A DNA stretch of 60,732 nt from Deltaproteobacteria bacterium (GCA_016219285.1 JACRNJ010000049.1:1-60732), one strand, 5' to 3'. Positions 9,284-18,231 are shown, counted from the stretch's first letter. Numbers and translations: made by a program. The notes: generated by a model from the letters alone, not told the origin.

Positions 9284-9973
9284 TCAACGTAAACGTTTAA
9301 TAGAAACCTTTACCTTTACCACATCCGGCTCTGCCTTTTTAAACTTCGTATCATCCAGCTGGACAGCAAGCATTTTTGTCTTATCTGTCCTTATCCCTGT
9401 TATATCCATTGGCTCAGTATATATTTCATTTATATCTCTTAATTGAACTTGTGTTCCAAATAATACCACCGCATCCGGCTCAACGGAAATACCTTTCACA
9501 CTAAAACCTGATGCCGAACTTCCGGATATTTTCACCTTTACAGGGACAAGCCTGCTGACAATAGACTCCACATGAACTAATATAGATGATGGATTTACCT
9601 TTATTATTTCCACACCTTTTGGCGTTTTTATATCTGTGTGGATAATCCTGCGATTGTTTAGACCTTGTTTAACTGTAGAAAGGTCGATTGACGCGGATAA
9701 CTGGGCTGGAGAAAGATTTGCCAGAACTTTTTTTGATGCAAGAAGCCTTATCTCCACCTCCCTGACAGCTTCGCCAACTATTATCATATCTTTAGGCATG
9801 TTTCTGAATTCAATGGGTATCAAAAAACCAACTTCCGTCCTCTTCTCACCAACTACCAGAAACCACAAGGCAATTGCAAACACAACGGCTATTATCTTTA
9901 AAATTGTATTTTTTAAAAAAAACCTTTGCAAGAAACCCTCTCCCATGCCTTTTTCTGCTTTTACTTTACGCAC
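9284..9973 (-). CDS. cdaR: YbbR-domain protein, CdaA regulator
   Basis: A 229-residue protein with one N-terminal membrane anchor (about 23-42) and extracytoplasmic YbbR-type repeats (for example VEIRLLASKKVLANLSP). It starts only five bases after the cdaA stop. In Firmicutes CdaR binds CdaA and modulates diadenylate cyclase activity. Family members usually carry three or four YbbR repeats; this one is short, with room for about two. Confidence 0.88.
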   Translation of the reverse strand: MRKVKAEKGMGEGFLQRFFLKNTILKIIAVVFAIALWFLVVGEKRTEVGFLIPIEFRNMPKDMIIVGEAVREVEIRLLASKKVLANLSPAQLSASIDLSTVKQGLNNRRIIHTDIKTPKGVEIIKVNPSSILVHVESIVSRLVPVKVKISGSSASGFSVKGISVEPDAVVLFGTQVQLRDINEIYTEPMDITGIRTDKTKMLAVQLDDTKFKKAEPDVVKVKVSIKRLR

Positions 9974-9978
9974 CGCAT

Positions 9979-10749
9979 TTATCTGGCAGTGTGTGAATTG
10001 CTCCCCACAAACATATCCTTGAGTCTTTTAAGCAATGCCACCGCATCCATATTCCTATCTATTTCTCCGTCAGCAACCAGAGAAATTTCCCCCGTCTCCT
10101 CTGAAATAACAATAACAACTGCATCTGTTTCCTCTGCAAGCCCAATGGCAGCCCTGTGCCTTGTTCCTAAAGACTTGCTTATCTCCTGATCACTGGCCAA
10201 TGGAAGAAAACATCCTACCTTGCTTATCCTTGCCTTCCTGATTATGGCCGCTCCGTCATGCACCGGCGATAAGGGGTTAAAGATAGAAAGCAGCATCTCT
10301 GAGCTTACCCTTGCATCCACCTCTATTCCCATATCTATATAATCTCCCAAACCCACATCCTTTTCTATTACCAGCAATGCGCCAATTTTTTTTTGCGACA
10401 TCTGAAAAGCCGCCCTTGCCAACTCTTCAAAAAGTTCATTCTTTAAAACTTCCCCTCTGCCAAAAAACGATGTCCTGCCAACCTGCACTAACACGCGTCT
10501 TATATCCCTCTGAAAAATCACTATAATTACTATTACAATTGAACTTAGAAAATTACTCAGTATCCAATGGAGGGTAACAAGTTCCATTCTCTGTGATATG
10601 AAATAGGCTAAAACTATTACAGCCAGCCCCAACAGCATCCTCTCTGCCCTCGTCCCCTTTACAAGAAGCATGAGTCTGTAAATGACAAACGCAACAATGA
10701 TAATATCAATCAAATCTATCCAGCTAAAATCAAAGATAAGCTGCGGCAT
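9979..10749 (-). CDS. cdaA: Diadenylate cyclase (c-di-AMP synthase), membrane-bound
   Basis: A 256-residue protein with N-terminal membrane helices (about 12-30, 38-52 and 62-80), then a DAC domain with DGA at 165-167 and RHR at 197-199, the two signature motifs of catalytically active diadenylate cyclases. It makes c-di-AMP from two ATP. Its neighbours cdaR and glmM give the canonical cda operon. A PgpH-type candidate phosphodiesterase for the same messenger is encoded at 24403-26136. Confidence 0.96.
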   Translation of the reverse strand: MPQLIFDFSWIDLIDIIIVAFVIYRLMLLVKGTRAERMLLGLAVIVLAYFISQRMELVTLHWILSNFLSSIVIVIIVIFQRDIRRVLVQVGRTSFFGRGEVLKNELFEELARAAFQMSQKKIGALLVIEKDVGLGDYIDMGIEVDARVSSEMLLSIFNPLSPVHDGAAIIRKARISKVGCFLPLASDQEISKSLGTRHRAAIGLAEETDAVVIVISEETGEISLVADGEIDRNMDAVALLKRLKDMFVGSNSHTAR

Positions 10750-10769
10750 AAGTCGCTTTGCTCCATTGC

Positions 10770-10826
10770 TTCTAGAGATTGGTTAATTAGAGATTAGCGA
10801 ATTATAAAAATCTAATTCTCCAATCA
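10770..10826. repeat. Octad-type inverted array (cdaA-folP gap)
   Basis: AGAGATTG, GTTAATTA, GAGATTAG, CGAATTAT are followed after a short A-run by TCTAATTC, TCCAATCA: period-8 units with complementary arms. A close relative lies upstream of yggT at 53726-53786. Confidence 0.5.
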
Positions 10827-10827
10827 A

Positions 10828-12030
10828 CTATTTTGCATTTTTAATCGCATCCACCATATCCACTGCTATTCGTGTTTCTTTCACATCATGAACCCTGACG
10901 ATATTGGCTCCGTTTAATATGCCTGCCGCAACAGTAGCAATACTGCCCTCAATTCTGTCTTTTGCATCAAGCCCAAGAACCTTTCCTATAAAGGATTTTC
11001 TGGATGTTCCAAGAACTATCGGTCTTCCAATTGATTTAAATTCAGACAGTCTTTTTATAATCTTAAGGTTATCTTCAGGGCTTTTGCCAAAACCTATGCC
11101 AGGGTCAATTGCAATCCTCTCTTTTTTAATGCCTGCCTTAACAACAAAATCGACTCTTTCCTTCAGATGATTGAAGATGTGCGACATAAGGTCGCTATAT
11201 TTGACATCTGTCTGCATTGTAGACGGGGTTCCTATCATGTGCATAAGTATAACACCGGTTTTATTTTTTGCACACACATTTGCCATCATTGGATCAAATC
11301 GCAGCGCGCTAATATCGTTTACCATTGAAGCCCCTGCATCTATTGCCTGTCTCGCAACTTCTGCCTTGGTTGTATCCACCGATACAACGACATCGCCTGC
11401 CTTAGCCACCTCTCTTATCACAGGCACAACCCTTTTAAGTTCTTCTTTCAAAGAAACAGGATTAGAGCCTGGTCTTGACGACTCACCGCCCACATCTATA
11501 ATATCAGCGTCATGTTCAATCATTTGCAGCGCTTTTTTTACGGCATCGCCTTTTTTCAGATATTGCCCGCCATCATAAAATGAATCTGGTGTAACATTCA
11601 AGATGCCCATAACCAAAGTCTTCTCTCCTAAAACCCATGTCTTTGTCTTTGTTTCCAGTATTACCTCATCTTTACAAATATTGCCAATTGCGCTCTTTAT
11701 TCTATCTGCAATCTTCTTCAGGCCAAACGGCTGCATATTCAACTTTTTGATAACATTCTGCATCTGTTTCTCTGTTCCGGATATAATAGCATCCGTGGCA
11801 TCTATATCGCAGGTAATAACACCTCTCGATACTACCGCCTCCCCTCCTACAGAAAGCATCTCCTGTTTCAGGATATTGGCCTGCGGCGCTGTCAGTCCTT
11901 CCAGTTTGAGGTTAAGATGGAGAAGTTTTGGGGCCATGAGTTTAATGCCCACAGCGTCAACCCCGATGCGGGACATCTCCAGCAAAGATTCTTCTTTAGA
12001 TGTAATGTTAAGGCTTCTTGGCAATTTCAC
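10828..12030 (-). CDS. folP: Dihydropteroate synthase with N-terminal extension
   Basis: A 400-residue protein. The C-terminal ~270 residues are a full DHPS: GILNVTPDSFYDGG (pterin/Mg2+ loop), DVGGESSRPGS, VNDISAL, DPGIGFGK, GTSRKSF and VRVHDV. It condenses 6-hydroxymethyl-dihydropterin pyrophosphate with p-aminobenzoate for folate. The N-terminal ~130 residues are an extra module seen in Desulfobacterota/Nitrospirota-type FolP proteins; its role is unknown. It lies between ftsH and cdaA on the same strand. Confidence 0.95.
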   Translation of the reverse strand: MKLPRSLNITSKEESLLEMSRIGVDAVGIKLMAPKLLHLNLKLEGLTAPQANILKQEMLSVGGEAVVSRGVITCDIDATDAIISGTEKQMQNVIKKLNMQPFGLKKIADRIKSAIGNICKDEVILETKTKTWVLGEKTLVMGILNVTPDSFYDGGQYLKKGDAVKKALQMIEHDADIIDVGGESSRPGSNPVSLKEELKRVVPVIREVAKAGDVVVSVDTTKAEVARQAIDAGASMVNDISALRFDPMMANVCAKNKTGVILMHMIGTPSTMQTDVKYSDLMSHIFNHLKERVDFVVKAGIKKERIAIDPGIGFGKSPEDNLKIIKRLSEFKSIGRPIVLGTSRKSFIGKVLGLDAKDRIEGSIATVAAGILNGANIVRVHDVKETRIAVDMVDAIKNAK

Positions 12031-12165
12031 TCTATTAGGTCTCCGATGAAAGAAATGCGAAATTCAAATAATCAAAATCTAACTTTTATATTCTGAATTC
12101 TGAGTTTGTCAAAAAAATGCGACTGTACTTTTTGGATTTATGGAATCTCTTGTGGAATTACAGAA

Positions 12166-12200
12166 ATGGAAAACAGAAAACGAGAAACGAGAAAATATAA
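12166..12200. repeat. Heptad array, intergenic (folP-ftsH)
   Basis: Consecutive 7-nt units ATGGAAA, ACAGAAA, ACGAGAA, ACGAGAA, then AATATAA: about four related heptads, matching in period and copy number the arrays found inside genes. Confidence 0.6.
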
Positions 12201-12214
12201 ATAGGCAAACATAT

Positions 12215-12512
12215 ACCCAAAAATAGACATTGATTTTTGGGTAAACTTGCAAGCCCTTGACAAAACTTTAGTTTAGTCAAGGGCAAGTCCTTGACAGACG
12301 TTTCACCTGTCAAGGGCAAGTTGGCTGCCAGACAACACACCCCTAAATCCCCTCTCGAGAGGGGACTAAAGGGGTGTGTTATTTGCGACGAGCCGCATGT
12401 TCACCGATTTGGAGCAAGCCTACCGTGTCGGCGTAAAAACAAACGGCAACACGGTTGCCTCGCTCCAAATCGCAAGTTTGTAAAATAGCGAGGTCTTCAA
12501 TCGCTATTTTAC
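12215..12512 (+). repeat. Long composite repeat A, copy 1
   Basis: The block runs through two hairpins built on CCCTTGACA (12251-12281 and 12287-12315), then ACACACCCCTAAATCCCC...AAAGGGGTGTGTT (palindromic), ATTTGCGACGAGCCG, and ends with AAAATAGCGA...TCGCTATTTT. The same succession of blocks occurs at 44779-45122, and a partial inverted copy is at 14574-14650. Together with the heptad array this fills the 526-base folP-ftsH gap; no gene was found in it. Confidence 0.85.
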
Positions 12513-12556
12513 GGATATAATTTCTAACTTCTGCCTTCTGTCTTATTATGAAAATA

Positions 12557-14401
12557 TCATATAACTGCGCCGCCAGCTAAAGCCGCTTCCTTTGAAGGCT
12601 CGCTTCCGCCGCCGTTGCCGCCGTGTATTATCCTGTCTATTTCATCGCCGTCCAGAATCTCTTTTTCTAAAAGTGTATTAGCCAGTTTGTGCAGAATATC
12701 AATTTTTTCACTGAGGATGCTTTTAGCTTTATTATAACATTCCATCACTATTGCCTTGACTTCGGAATCTATCTCCTTGGCTGTCTGTTCGCTATAATCC
12801 TTATGTGTTGCCAATTCTTTTCCAAGGAATACCATCTCTTCTTTTTTGCCAAATGTCAATGGCCCCATCTTCTCGCTCATACCCCACTCGCACACCATTT
12901 TTCTTGCCATCTCCGTTGCCCGCTCAATATCGTTGCCTGCCCCAGTTGTCATATGGTGCAGCACCAGCTCCTCCGCCACCCTTCCCCCCATCATAATAGT
13001 TATCTTTCCCATTATATATCCTTTGGGCCATGTGTGCTTTTCATCAAGAGGCAGATACTGCGTAAGACCAAGCGCATAACCTCTCGGAATAATGGTCACC
13101 TTATGAACAGGGTCAGAACCCAGTATGAATTTTCCAACAAGGGTATGGCCTGCTTCGTGATATGCCGTGTTCTTTTTTTCCTCTTCACTTATTATCATGC
13201 TTTTCCGTTCCTTGCCCATCAATACCTTGTCTTTTGCCTCGTTAAAATCTGCCATCTCAACCTTATTCTTACCGCTCCTTGCCGCCAGCAGGGCTGCTTC
13301 ATTGACTAAGTTTGCAAGGTCTGCCCCTGACATACCGGGGGTTCCTCTTGCAACCACTTCAAGATTCACATCCTCTGCTAAGGGCGCCTTTTTGGCATGA
13401 ACAGTAAGTATCTCGGTCCTGCCCTTTAAGTCAGGCTTTGGGACAATAACTGTCCTGTCAAACCTTCCTGGCCGCATCAGCGCAGGGTCCAAAACATCCG
13501 GACGGTTTGTTGCTGCAATCAGGATTACCCCTTCATTTGATTCAAAGCCATCCATCTCCACAAGAAGCTGATTCAAAGTCTGCTCCCTTTCGTCATGACC
13601 GCCGCCAAGACCTGCCCCCCTGTGTCTGCCCACAGCATCTATCTCATCTATAAATATGATACAAGGCGCATTCTTCTTTCCCTGAAGAAAGAGATCCCTT
13701 ACTCTGGATGCCCCAACCCCAACAAACATTTCTACAAAATCAGAACCGGATATACTGAAGAAGGGGACACCTGCCTCCCCTGCTATTGCCTTTGCAAGAA
13801 GGGTTTTCCCGGTTCCGGGCGAACCCATAAGCAGAACGCCTTTTGGTATGCGGCCGCCTAGTTTTGTAAACTTTTTCGGGTCTTTGAGAAAATCAATAAT
13901 CTCCTCTACCTCTTCCTTTGCCTCCTCAACACCTGCCACATCTTTAAAGGTTATCTTCTGCTGATTTTCTGTCAAAAGCCTTGCCTTGCTCTTTCCAAAG
14001 GCCATTGCCTTGCCGCCGCCAACCTGCATCTGCCTCATGAAAAATACCCAAACGCCTATGAGAAGAAGCATGGGGAACCATGATATAAGCACAGCCCACC
14101 ATTGCGATTGTTCTGCTGGTTTTGCCGATATCTTTACCCCCCTGCCTCTCAATGTCTTTACAAGTTCAGGGTCATCAGGCGCAAATGTCCTGAATTCTTT
14201 GCCATCTTTAAACTTTCCCCATATATCATTACCCTGTATGGTAACCTCTGCAACATTCCCATTCTCCACAGACTGTATAAAATCACTGAACACAACCTTG
14301 TCCTGAGACGGCTGGGTATGGCTGAACATATTATAAAGAAGCACCATGGTAGCTATTATAATAAGCCACATTGCCAGGTTTTTATAAATAGATTGTTTCA
14401 T
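12557..14401 (-). CDS. ftsH: ATP-dependent zinc metalloprotease FtsH
   Basis: A 614-residue protein with two membrane helices (about 9-26 and 104-122) flanking a periplasmic FtsH_ext domain. The AAA+ domain has Walker A GSPGTGKT at 193-200, Walker [12 protein letters not shown] and the second-region-of-homology arginines (RPGRFDR). The M41 protease domain has HEAGH. It degrades misfolded and regulatory membrane proteins. It heads the folP-cda-glmM run but is separated from folP by 526 bases of repeats. Composite repeat A lies on both sides in opposite orientation. Confidence 0.98.
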   Translation of the reverse strand: MKQSIYKNLAMWLIIIATMVLLYNMFSHTQPSQDKVVFSDFIQSVENGNVAEVTIQGNDIWGKFKDGKEFRTFAPDDPELVKTLRGRGVKISAKPAEQSQWWAVLISWFPMLLLIGVWVFFMRQMQVGGGKAMAFGKSKARLLTENQQKITFKDVAGVEEAKEEVEEIIDFLKDPKKFTKLGGRIPKGVLLMGSPGTGKTLLAKAIAGEAGVPFFSISGSDFVEMFVGVGASRVRDLFLQGKKNAPCIIFIDEIDAVGRHRGAGLGGGHDEREQTLNQLLVEMDGFESNEGVILIAATNRPDVLDPALMRPGRFDRTVIVPKPDLKGRTEILTVHAKKAPLAEDVNLEVVARGTPGMSGADLANLVNEAALLAARSGKNKVEMADFNEAKDKVLMGKERKSMIISEEEKKNTAYHEAGHTLVGKFILGSDPVHKVTIIPRGYALGLTQYLPLDEKHTWPKGYIMGKITIMMGGRVAEELVLHHMTTGAGNDIERATEMARKMVCEWGMSEKMGPLTFGKKEEMVFLGKELATHKDYSEQTAKEIDSEVKAIVMECYNKAKSILSEKIDILHKLANTLLEKEILDGDEIDRIIHGGNGGGSEPSKEAALAGGAVI

Positions 14402-14573
14402 TACTATTATATCCCCCTTGTTTCAAAAGCTATCTGCATGAATTTTTGGATAAATATAGTGTCATAAATTTTAAAACATTACAATAGAAATTTATTCTCA
14501 AATATATTCTTTACCGTATCCTCCCCCTGTCTGCCTTCATGAGGGAGATAAAGGGGGAGGGCGCGTCTCAAAG

Positions 14574-14650
14574 AACACACCCCTTTAGTCCCCCTCTCGA
14601 GAGGGGATTTAGGGGTGTGTTGTCTGGCAGCCAACTTGCCCTTGACTAAT
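14574..14650 (-). repeat. Composite repeat A, partial copy 3 (inverted)
   Basis: AACACACCCCTTTAGTCC...GGGATTTAGGGGTGTGTTGTCTGGCAGCCAACTTGCCCTTGAC, split here by its palindromic centre CTCTCGAGAG, is the reverse complement of 12281-12380. It occupies part of the ftsH-nrdJ intergenic region; the rest of 14402-14570 shows no gene. Confidence 0.8.
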
Positions 14651-14669
14651 TTGGGGTGATACTTTTTTC

Positions 14670-14723
14670 TTGACAACACAATATGTTGTGGTATAGTAGA
14701 TGCCAATACACAATATATGCTGT
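14670..14723 (+). promoter_or_regulatory. nrdJ promoter with two NrdR-like boxes
   Basis: TTGACA (14670-14675) and TATAGT (14692-14697) are spaced 16 bases apart. The spacer is almost exactly filled by ACACAATATGTTGTGG (14676-14691). A second box, ACACAATATATGCTGT (14708-14723), starts 32 bases after the first, about three helical turns. Both resemble the NrdR consensus ACACWATATAWWGTGT, and paired boxes at this spacing are the known mode of NrdR repression. Expected start of transcription is about 14704, leaving a leader of about 200 bases with no recognised structure. Confidence 0.8.
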
Positions 14724-14910
14724 ATTTACCTTTAAAAACAAGTAGTTAAAAGAATATAAAATGGTAAAGTAGCAAATGAGAAAACAAATTTTTACACGTT
14801 GTTTTCCGTTTTCTTATTTCTTAAATTTTAGAAAGATGACAATCGTAACATAAGTATTATAAAGACAAAATGTCATTGTGCGCAGTACAACATAAAAACA
14901 AGGAGGCGCT

Positions 14911-17400
14911 ATGGGTGTAGAGCAAAACATTTCAGGAGATAACTTCAAGGTTAGGGGCGTAAAAAATAAGGTATTTCTTGAGACGAATAGACAGAAAATA
15001 TTAACTCCGCAGCTTGCGCCAAATGCTTTAAAGGTGTTGGAAAAACGGTATCTTAAAAAAGATATAAATGGCAATCCCATAGAAACCCCTGAGGCCATGC
15101 TGAGACGGGTGGCGGAAAATATAAGCCAGGCAGACGGATTCTACGACCCAAAGGCGGATATTTCTGCAACCGCAGAGGTTTTTTATGAGATGATGGCCTC
15201 TTTGGAATTTATGCCAAATTCCCCAACCCTTATGAACGCCGGCCGTGATTTGCAGCAGCTATCCGCCTGCTTTGTTCTTCCGGTAGACGATTCCATGGAA
15301 AGCATATTTGAGGCTGTAAAACATACGGCCATTATCCACAAATCAGGCGGCGGCACAGGATTTTCATTTTCAAGACTCAGGCCGTCAGGCGATGTGGTAG
15401 GTTCAACCTCCGGCATATCATCAGGCCCAATATCGTTTATGACAGTATTTGATTCAGCCACAGAGGCCATAAAGCAGGGCGGCACAAGGCGCGGCGCAAA
15501 TATGGGCATCCTGCGTATAGACCATCCTGATATACTGCATTTTATAACCTGCAAACAAGATAACAACAAGCTCAACAATTTTAATATCTCTGTTGCAATT
15601 ACAGAAGACTTTATGAAGGCTGTGGAGACAGGCAGAGAATATGAACTCAAGAGCCCCAGAACAGGAAAAGCAGCAGGAAAATTAAACGCAAAAGAGGTGT
15701 TTGACAAGATAGTAAATATGGCATGGAAAAACGGCGACCCGGGCATAATATTTATAGACAGAATCAACAGGGATAATCCAACTCCTCATATAGGCGCTAT
15801 AGAATCAACAAATCCATGCGGAGAACAGCCTTTGCTTCCATATGAGTCCTGCAATCTCGGTTCAATAAATCTGGCAAAAATGATAAGAAGGGCAGTGGCT
15901 CGTGGCTCGGGGCTTGAGGCTGGTAAATACCAGCCCCCAGCCTCCAGTCTCCAATCCCCACCCTATGAAATAGATTTGGATAAACTTGAATATATTACAA
16001 AAGAGGCGGTTCACTTCCTTGACAATGTAATAGATATGAATCGCTATCCTATTTCACAGATAGAAAAGATGACCAAAGGAAACCGCAAGATAGGCCTTGG
16101 TGTAATGGGCTTTGCAGATATGCTTATAAGGCTTGGCATTCCGTATGATTCTGATGAGGCGATAAAAACGGCTGAAGATGTCATGGGCTTTATCCATGAA
16201 AAAGGGCGGGAGGCGTCTCAGGAGCTTGCGGAAAAGAGGGGGGTATTTCCTAATTTCAAAGGTTCTATATATGATACAGGAGTCAGTGGCCAGGGGGAGG
16301 CAGAGGTCAAGGTAAGGAATGCTACCGTCACTACCATTGCCCCTACCGGCACAATCTCCATAATCTCAAACTGCTCGTCAGGCATAGAGCCTATATTTGC
16401 TCTGGCATATACCAGAAATGTTTTGGACGGCGCCGAGCTCGTTGAGGCAAATCCATTATTTGAGGAAATTGCAAGAGAGCGAGGTTTCTACAACCCTGAG
16501 ATATTGAAGCAGATTGCAAAGAGCGGCAGTCTTCATGATGTGGCTGGTGTGCCGGATGATATAAAGAGGTTGTTCGTTACCTCTCATGATATTGTCCCGG
16601 AGTGGCATTTAAAGATGCAAGCAGCATTCCAGAAATATACTGACAATGCTGTTTCAAAGACAGTTAACTTCCCGAATGAGGCAACTGCTGAAGATGTGGC
16701 AGAGGTTTACAAATTAGCATATAAACTTGATTGCAAGGGTGTTACGGTTTACAGGGACGGTTCGAGAGAGGTGCAGGTTTTAAATAAAGGGCAACAGAAG
16801 AAGTCAGAAGTCAGAAGTCAGAAGTCAGAAGAAACCCACATCCCACATCCCACATCCCACATCCCAGTTTTTCTTACCCCCAAGCCACGCGGCGAGGTTA
16901 CCTTTGGCGCAACAAAAAAGATGAAGACAGGCTGCGGAAATCTTTATGTAACCATAAACGAGGATGAAGAGGGAAGGCCGTTTGAGATATTCACACAGAT
17001 TGGCAAGGCTGGAGGATGCGCCGCATCCCAGTGCGAGGCCATAGGAAGAATGGCATCTCTTGCCTTGCGGAGCGGCATTCAGCCGGAGGATATTGTAACA
17101 CAGATGCGCGGCATATCCTGTCATGTGCCTATGGGATATGGCAAGGAGAAAATACTGTCGTGCTCAGACGCTGTTGCGCGGGCGATGGATTGGTATATTA
17201 ACTACAAAGTTCAAAGCTCAAAATTCAAAATTCAAAGTGAACTGCCCCATGAGCAACTTTCTTACTCAACACTCAACACCCAACACTCAACATTTGCCAC
17301 TGATCTTTTCCAGAGAGGCGCCTGCCCAGACTGCGGCGCGCAGATGCAGTATGAGGAAGGCTGCGCCAAGTGCAACTGCGGGTATTCGGATTGCGGGTAG
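14911..17400 (+). CDS. nrdJ: Class II (adenosylcobalamin-dependent) ribonucleotide reductase
   Basis: An 829-residue NrdJ/NrdZ-type reductase. Visible landmarks: SACFVLPV (first redox Cys), GGGTGFSFSRLRP, GGTRRGANMG, the active-site loop ESTNPCGEQPLLPYESC, APTGTIS, and a Cys-rich tail (CPDCG...CAKCNCG) that re-reduces the site. It reduces ribonucleotides to deoxyribonucleotides without O2, using B12. AGGAGG precedes the ATG. Three low-complexity insertions, at about residues 329-349, 631-651 and 765-797, are coded by heptad arrays and lie outside the catalytic motifs. Regulation by NrdR is suggested by the upstream boxes. Confidence 0.96.
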   Translation: MGVEQNISGDNFKVRGVKNKVFLETNRQKILTPQLAPNALKVLEKRYLKKDINGNPIETPEAMLRRVAENISQADGFYDPKADISATAEVFYEMMASLEFMPNSPTLMNAGRDLQQLSACFVLPVDDSMESIFEAVKHTAIIHKSGGGTGFSFSRLRPSGDVVGSTSGISSGPISFMTVFDSATEAIKQGGTRRGANMGILRIDHPDILHFITCKQDNNKLNNFNISVAITEDFMKAVETGREYELKSPRTGKAAGKLNAKEVFDKIVNMAWKNGDPGIIFIDRINRDNPTPHIGAIESTNPCGEQPLLPYESCNLGSINLAKMIRRAVARGSGLEAGKYQPPASSLQSPPYEIDLDKLEYITKEAVHFLDNVIDMNRYPISQIEKMTKGNRKIGLGVMGFADMLIRLGIPYDSDEAIKTAEDVMGFIHEKGREASQELAEKRGVFPNFKGSIYDTGVSGQGEAEVKVRNATVTTIAPTGTISIISNCSSGIEPIFALAYTRNVLDGAELVEANPLFEEIARERGFYNPEILKQIAKSGSLHDVAGVPDDIKRLFVTSHDIVPEWHLKMQAAFQKYTDNAVSKTVNFPNEATAEDVAEVYKLAYKLDCKGVTVYRDGSREVQVLNKGQQKKSEVRSQKSEETHIPHPTSHIPVFLTPKPRGEVTFGATKKMKTGCGNLYVTINEDEEGRPFEIFTQIGKAGGCAASQCEAIGRMASLALRSGIQPEDIVTQMRGISCHVPMGYGKEKILSCSDAVARAMDWYINYKVQSSKFKIQSELPHEQLSYSTLNTQHSTFATDLFQRGACPDCGAQMQYEEGCAKCNCGYSDCG
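15895..15957 (+). repeat. In-frame heptad element 1 in nrdJ (4+1+4 heptads)
   Basis: Units: GTGGCTC, GTGGCTC, GGGGCTT, GAGGCTG; spacer GTAAATA; CCAGCCC, CCAGCCT, CCAGTCT, CCAATCC. The two arms are reverse complementary, so the element can fold. 63 bases equal 21 codons and keep the frame. Confidence 0.8.
16801..16863 (+). repeat. In-frame heptad element 2 in nrdJ (4+1+4 heptads)
   Basis: AAGTCAG repeated four times exactly, spacer AAGAAAC, then CCACATC repeated four times exactly: nine heptads, 63 bases. It has the same architecture as element 1, but the unit sequences are unrelated and the arms are not complementary. It codes a SEVRSQKSEE...HPTSHIP type peptide between the catalytic body and the C-terminal region. 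Confidence 0.9.
17203..17300 (+). repeat. In-frame heptad element 3 in nrdJ
   Basis: TACAAAG, TTCAAAG, CTCAAAA, TTCAAAA, TTCAAAG, then four unrelated heptads, then TCAACAC, TCAACAC, CCAACAC, TCAACAT. Two four-to-five-unit arrays in register separate the B12-domain end from the Cys-rich tail. Confidence 0.8.
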
Positions 17401-17406
17401 GGTATT

Positions 17407-17478
17407 ATGGTTGAGCCCCCATTTAGGTAATTTTTTGGTTCTTATCAAACCCAATTCTGCCTGAAAAGGCTCAACCAT
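17407..17478. other. Inverted repeat between nrdJ and pilin gene
   Basis: ATGGTTGAGCC (17407-17417) and GGCTCAACCAT (17468-17478) are perfect 11-base complements separated by about 50 bases, just after the nrdJ stop. The long loop and lack of a T-run make a classical terminator unlikely. Confidence 0.5.
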
Positions 17479-17593
17479 TAAAACCCGTTTTTGACAGCTA
17501 TGACATCCCCTATTATCCAACAAAGCAGGCGGACAAGCCATGCTTTTTTAATTTGTTATCGGACACTGAATTCAACTAAAAAAACCTCGTATT

Positions 17594-18166
17594 TTAGATA
17601 AAGCAGACAAGCTGGGCTATTGTAGTGCCTGCTGTATAGGCTGCAGATGCCCTGCAGGTGCCGCTATTATAAATGCCGTCATCTACCATTGCATCTACTG
17701 CCTGCGCATTTTCAGCCGATAGATTATCAAAACGTATAAGGTTTCCTGTCTTGCCCTGAATTGCATCGTAATAAATCAAGACGTCGCCTCCATACTTGTG
17801 CTTGATGTTCTCACTTGTTCCGTTATAACTCCCTGCTATAAGTCCGGCGCATGCAAGATGTTCCGCTGCTGCATAATACTCGGTAATCTGTCCATTTCCA
17901 TTGCCACTTGTGGTTTCGCATTTTCCGGTAGCCCATGAACGGGAAGTGGCAGCATTGTCATCCCCTGGAAATTGCTGATATTTATCCTGATAACTATAGA
18001 CTGCTGCCATAAGGCTCCTGTATTGCTCGCCGACATTCTTAATCTTTGCGCTGTTAATCATCTCCTGCCCTTTTAGCACTGCGCCGAGGATAATACCGAT
18101 TATCACCAGCACTATCGCCAGTTCAATCAGGGTAAAACCTTTTTGATTCTTGCTTTTTGTGTCCAT
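17594..18166 (-). CDS. Type IV pilin-like prepilin
   Basis: A 190-residue protein starting at the ATG preceded by AAAAGGAGG (the frame opens further upstream). It has a short basic leader, the prepilin peptidase site KG|FTLIELAIVLVIIGIILG and the hydrophobic N-terminal helix. The C-terminal body has four Cys and ends LVCFI. Such proteins are methylated at the new N-terminus and assembled into type IV pili or a pseudopilus. No other pilus gene is nearby. A short ORF with a strong ribosome site precedes it. Confidence 0.9.
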   Translation of the reverse strand: MDTKSKNQKGFTLIELAIVLVIIGIILGAVLKGQEMINSAKIKNVGEQYRSLMAAVYSYQDKYQQFPGDDNAATSRSWATGKCETTSGNGNGQITEYYAAAEHLACAGLIAGSYNGTSENIKHKYGGDVLIYYDAIQGKTGNLIRFDNLSAENAQAVDAMVDDGIYNSGTCRASAAYTAGTTIAQLVCFI

Positions 18167-18231
18167 TGTAACCTCCTTTTTTAATGACGATTGCACCGCT
18201 AAACATCGTCATAATTACCATGTCGCCAATA

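Noticed and set aside
16801-16863. CRISPR-like regular repeats
   Set aside because: Units are only 7 nt, contiguous, without unique spacers, and no cas genes are present. They are tandem arrays.
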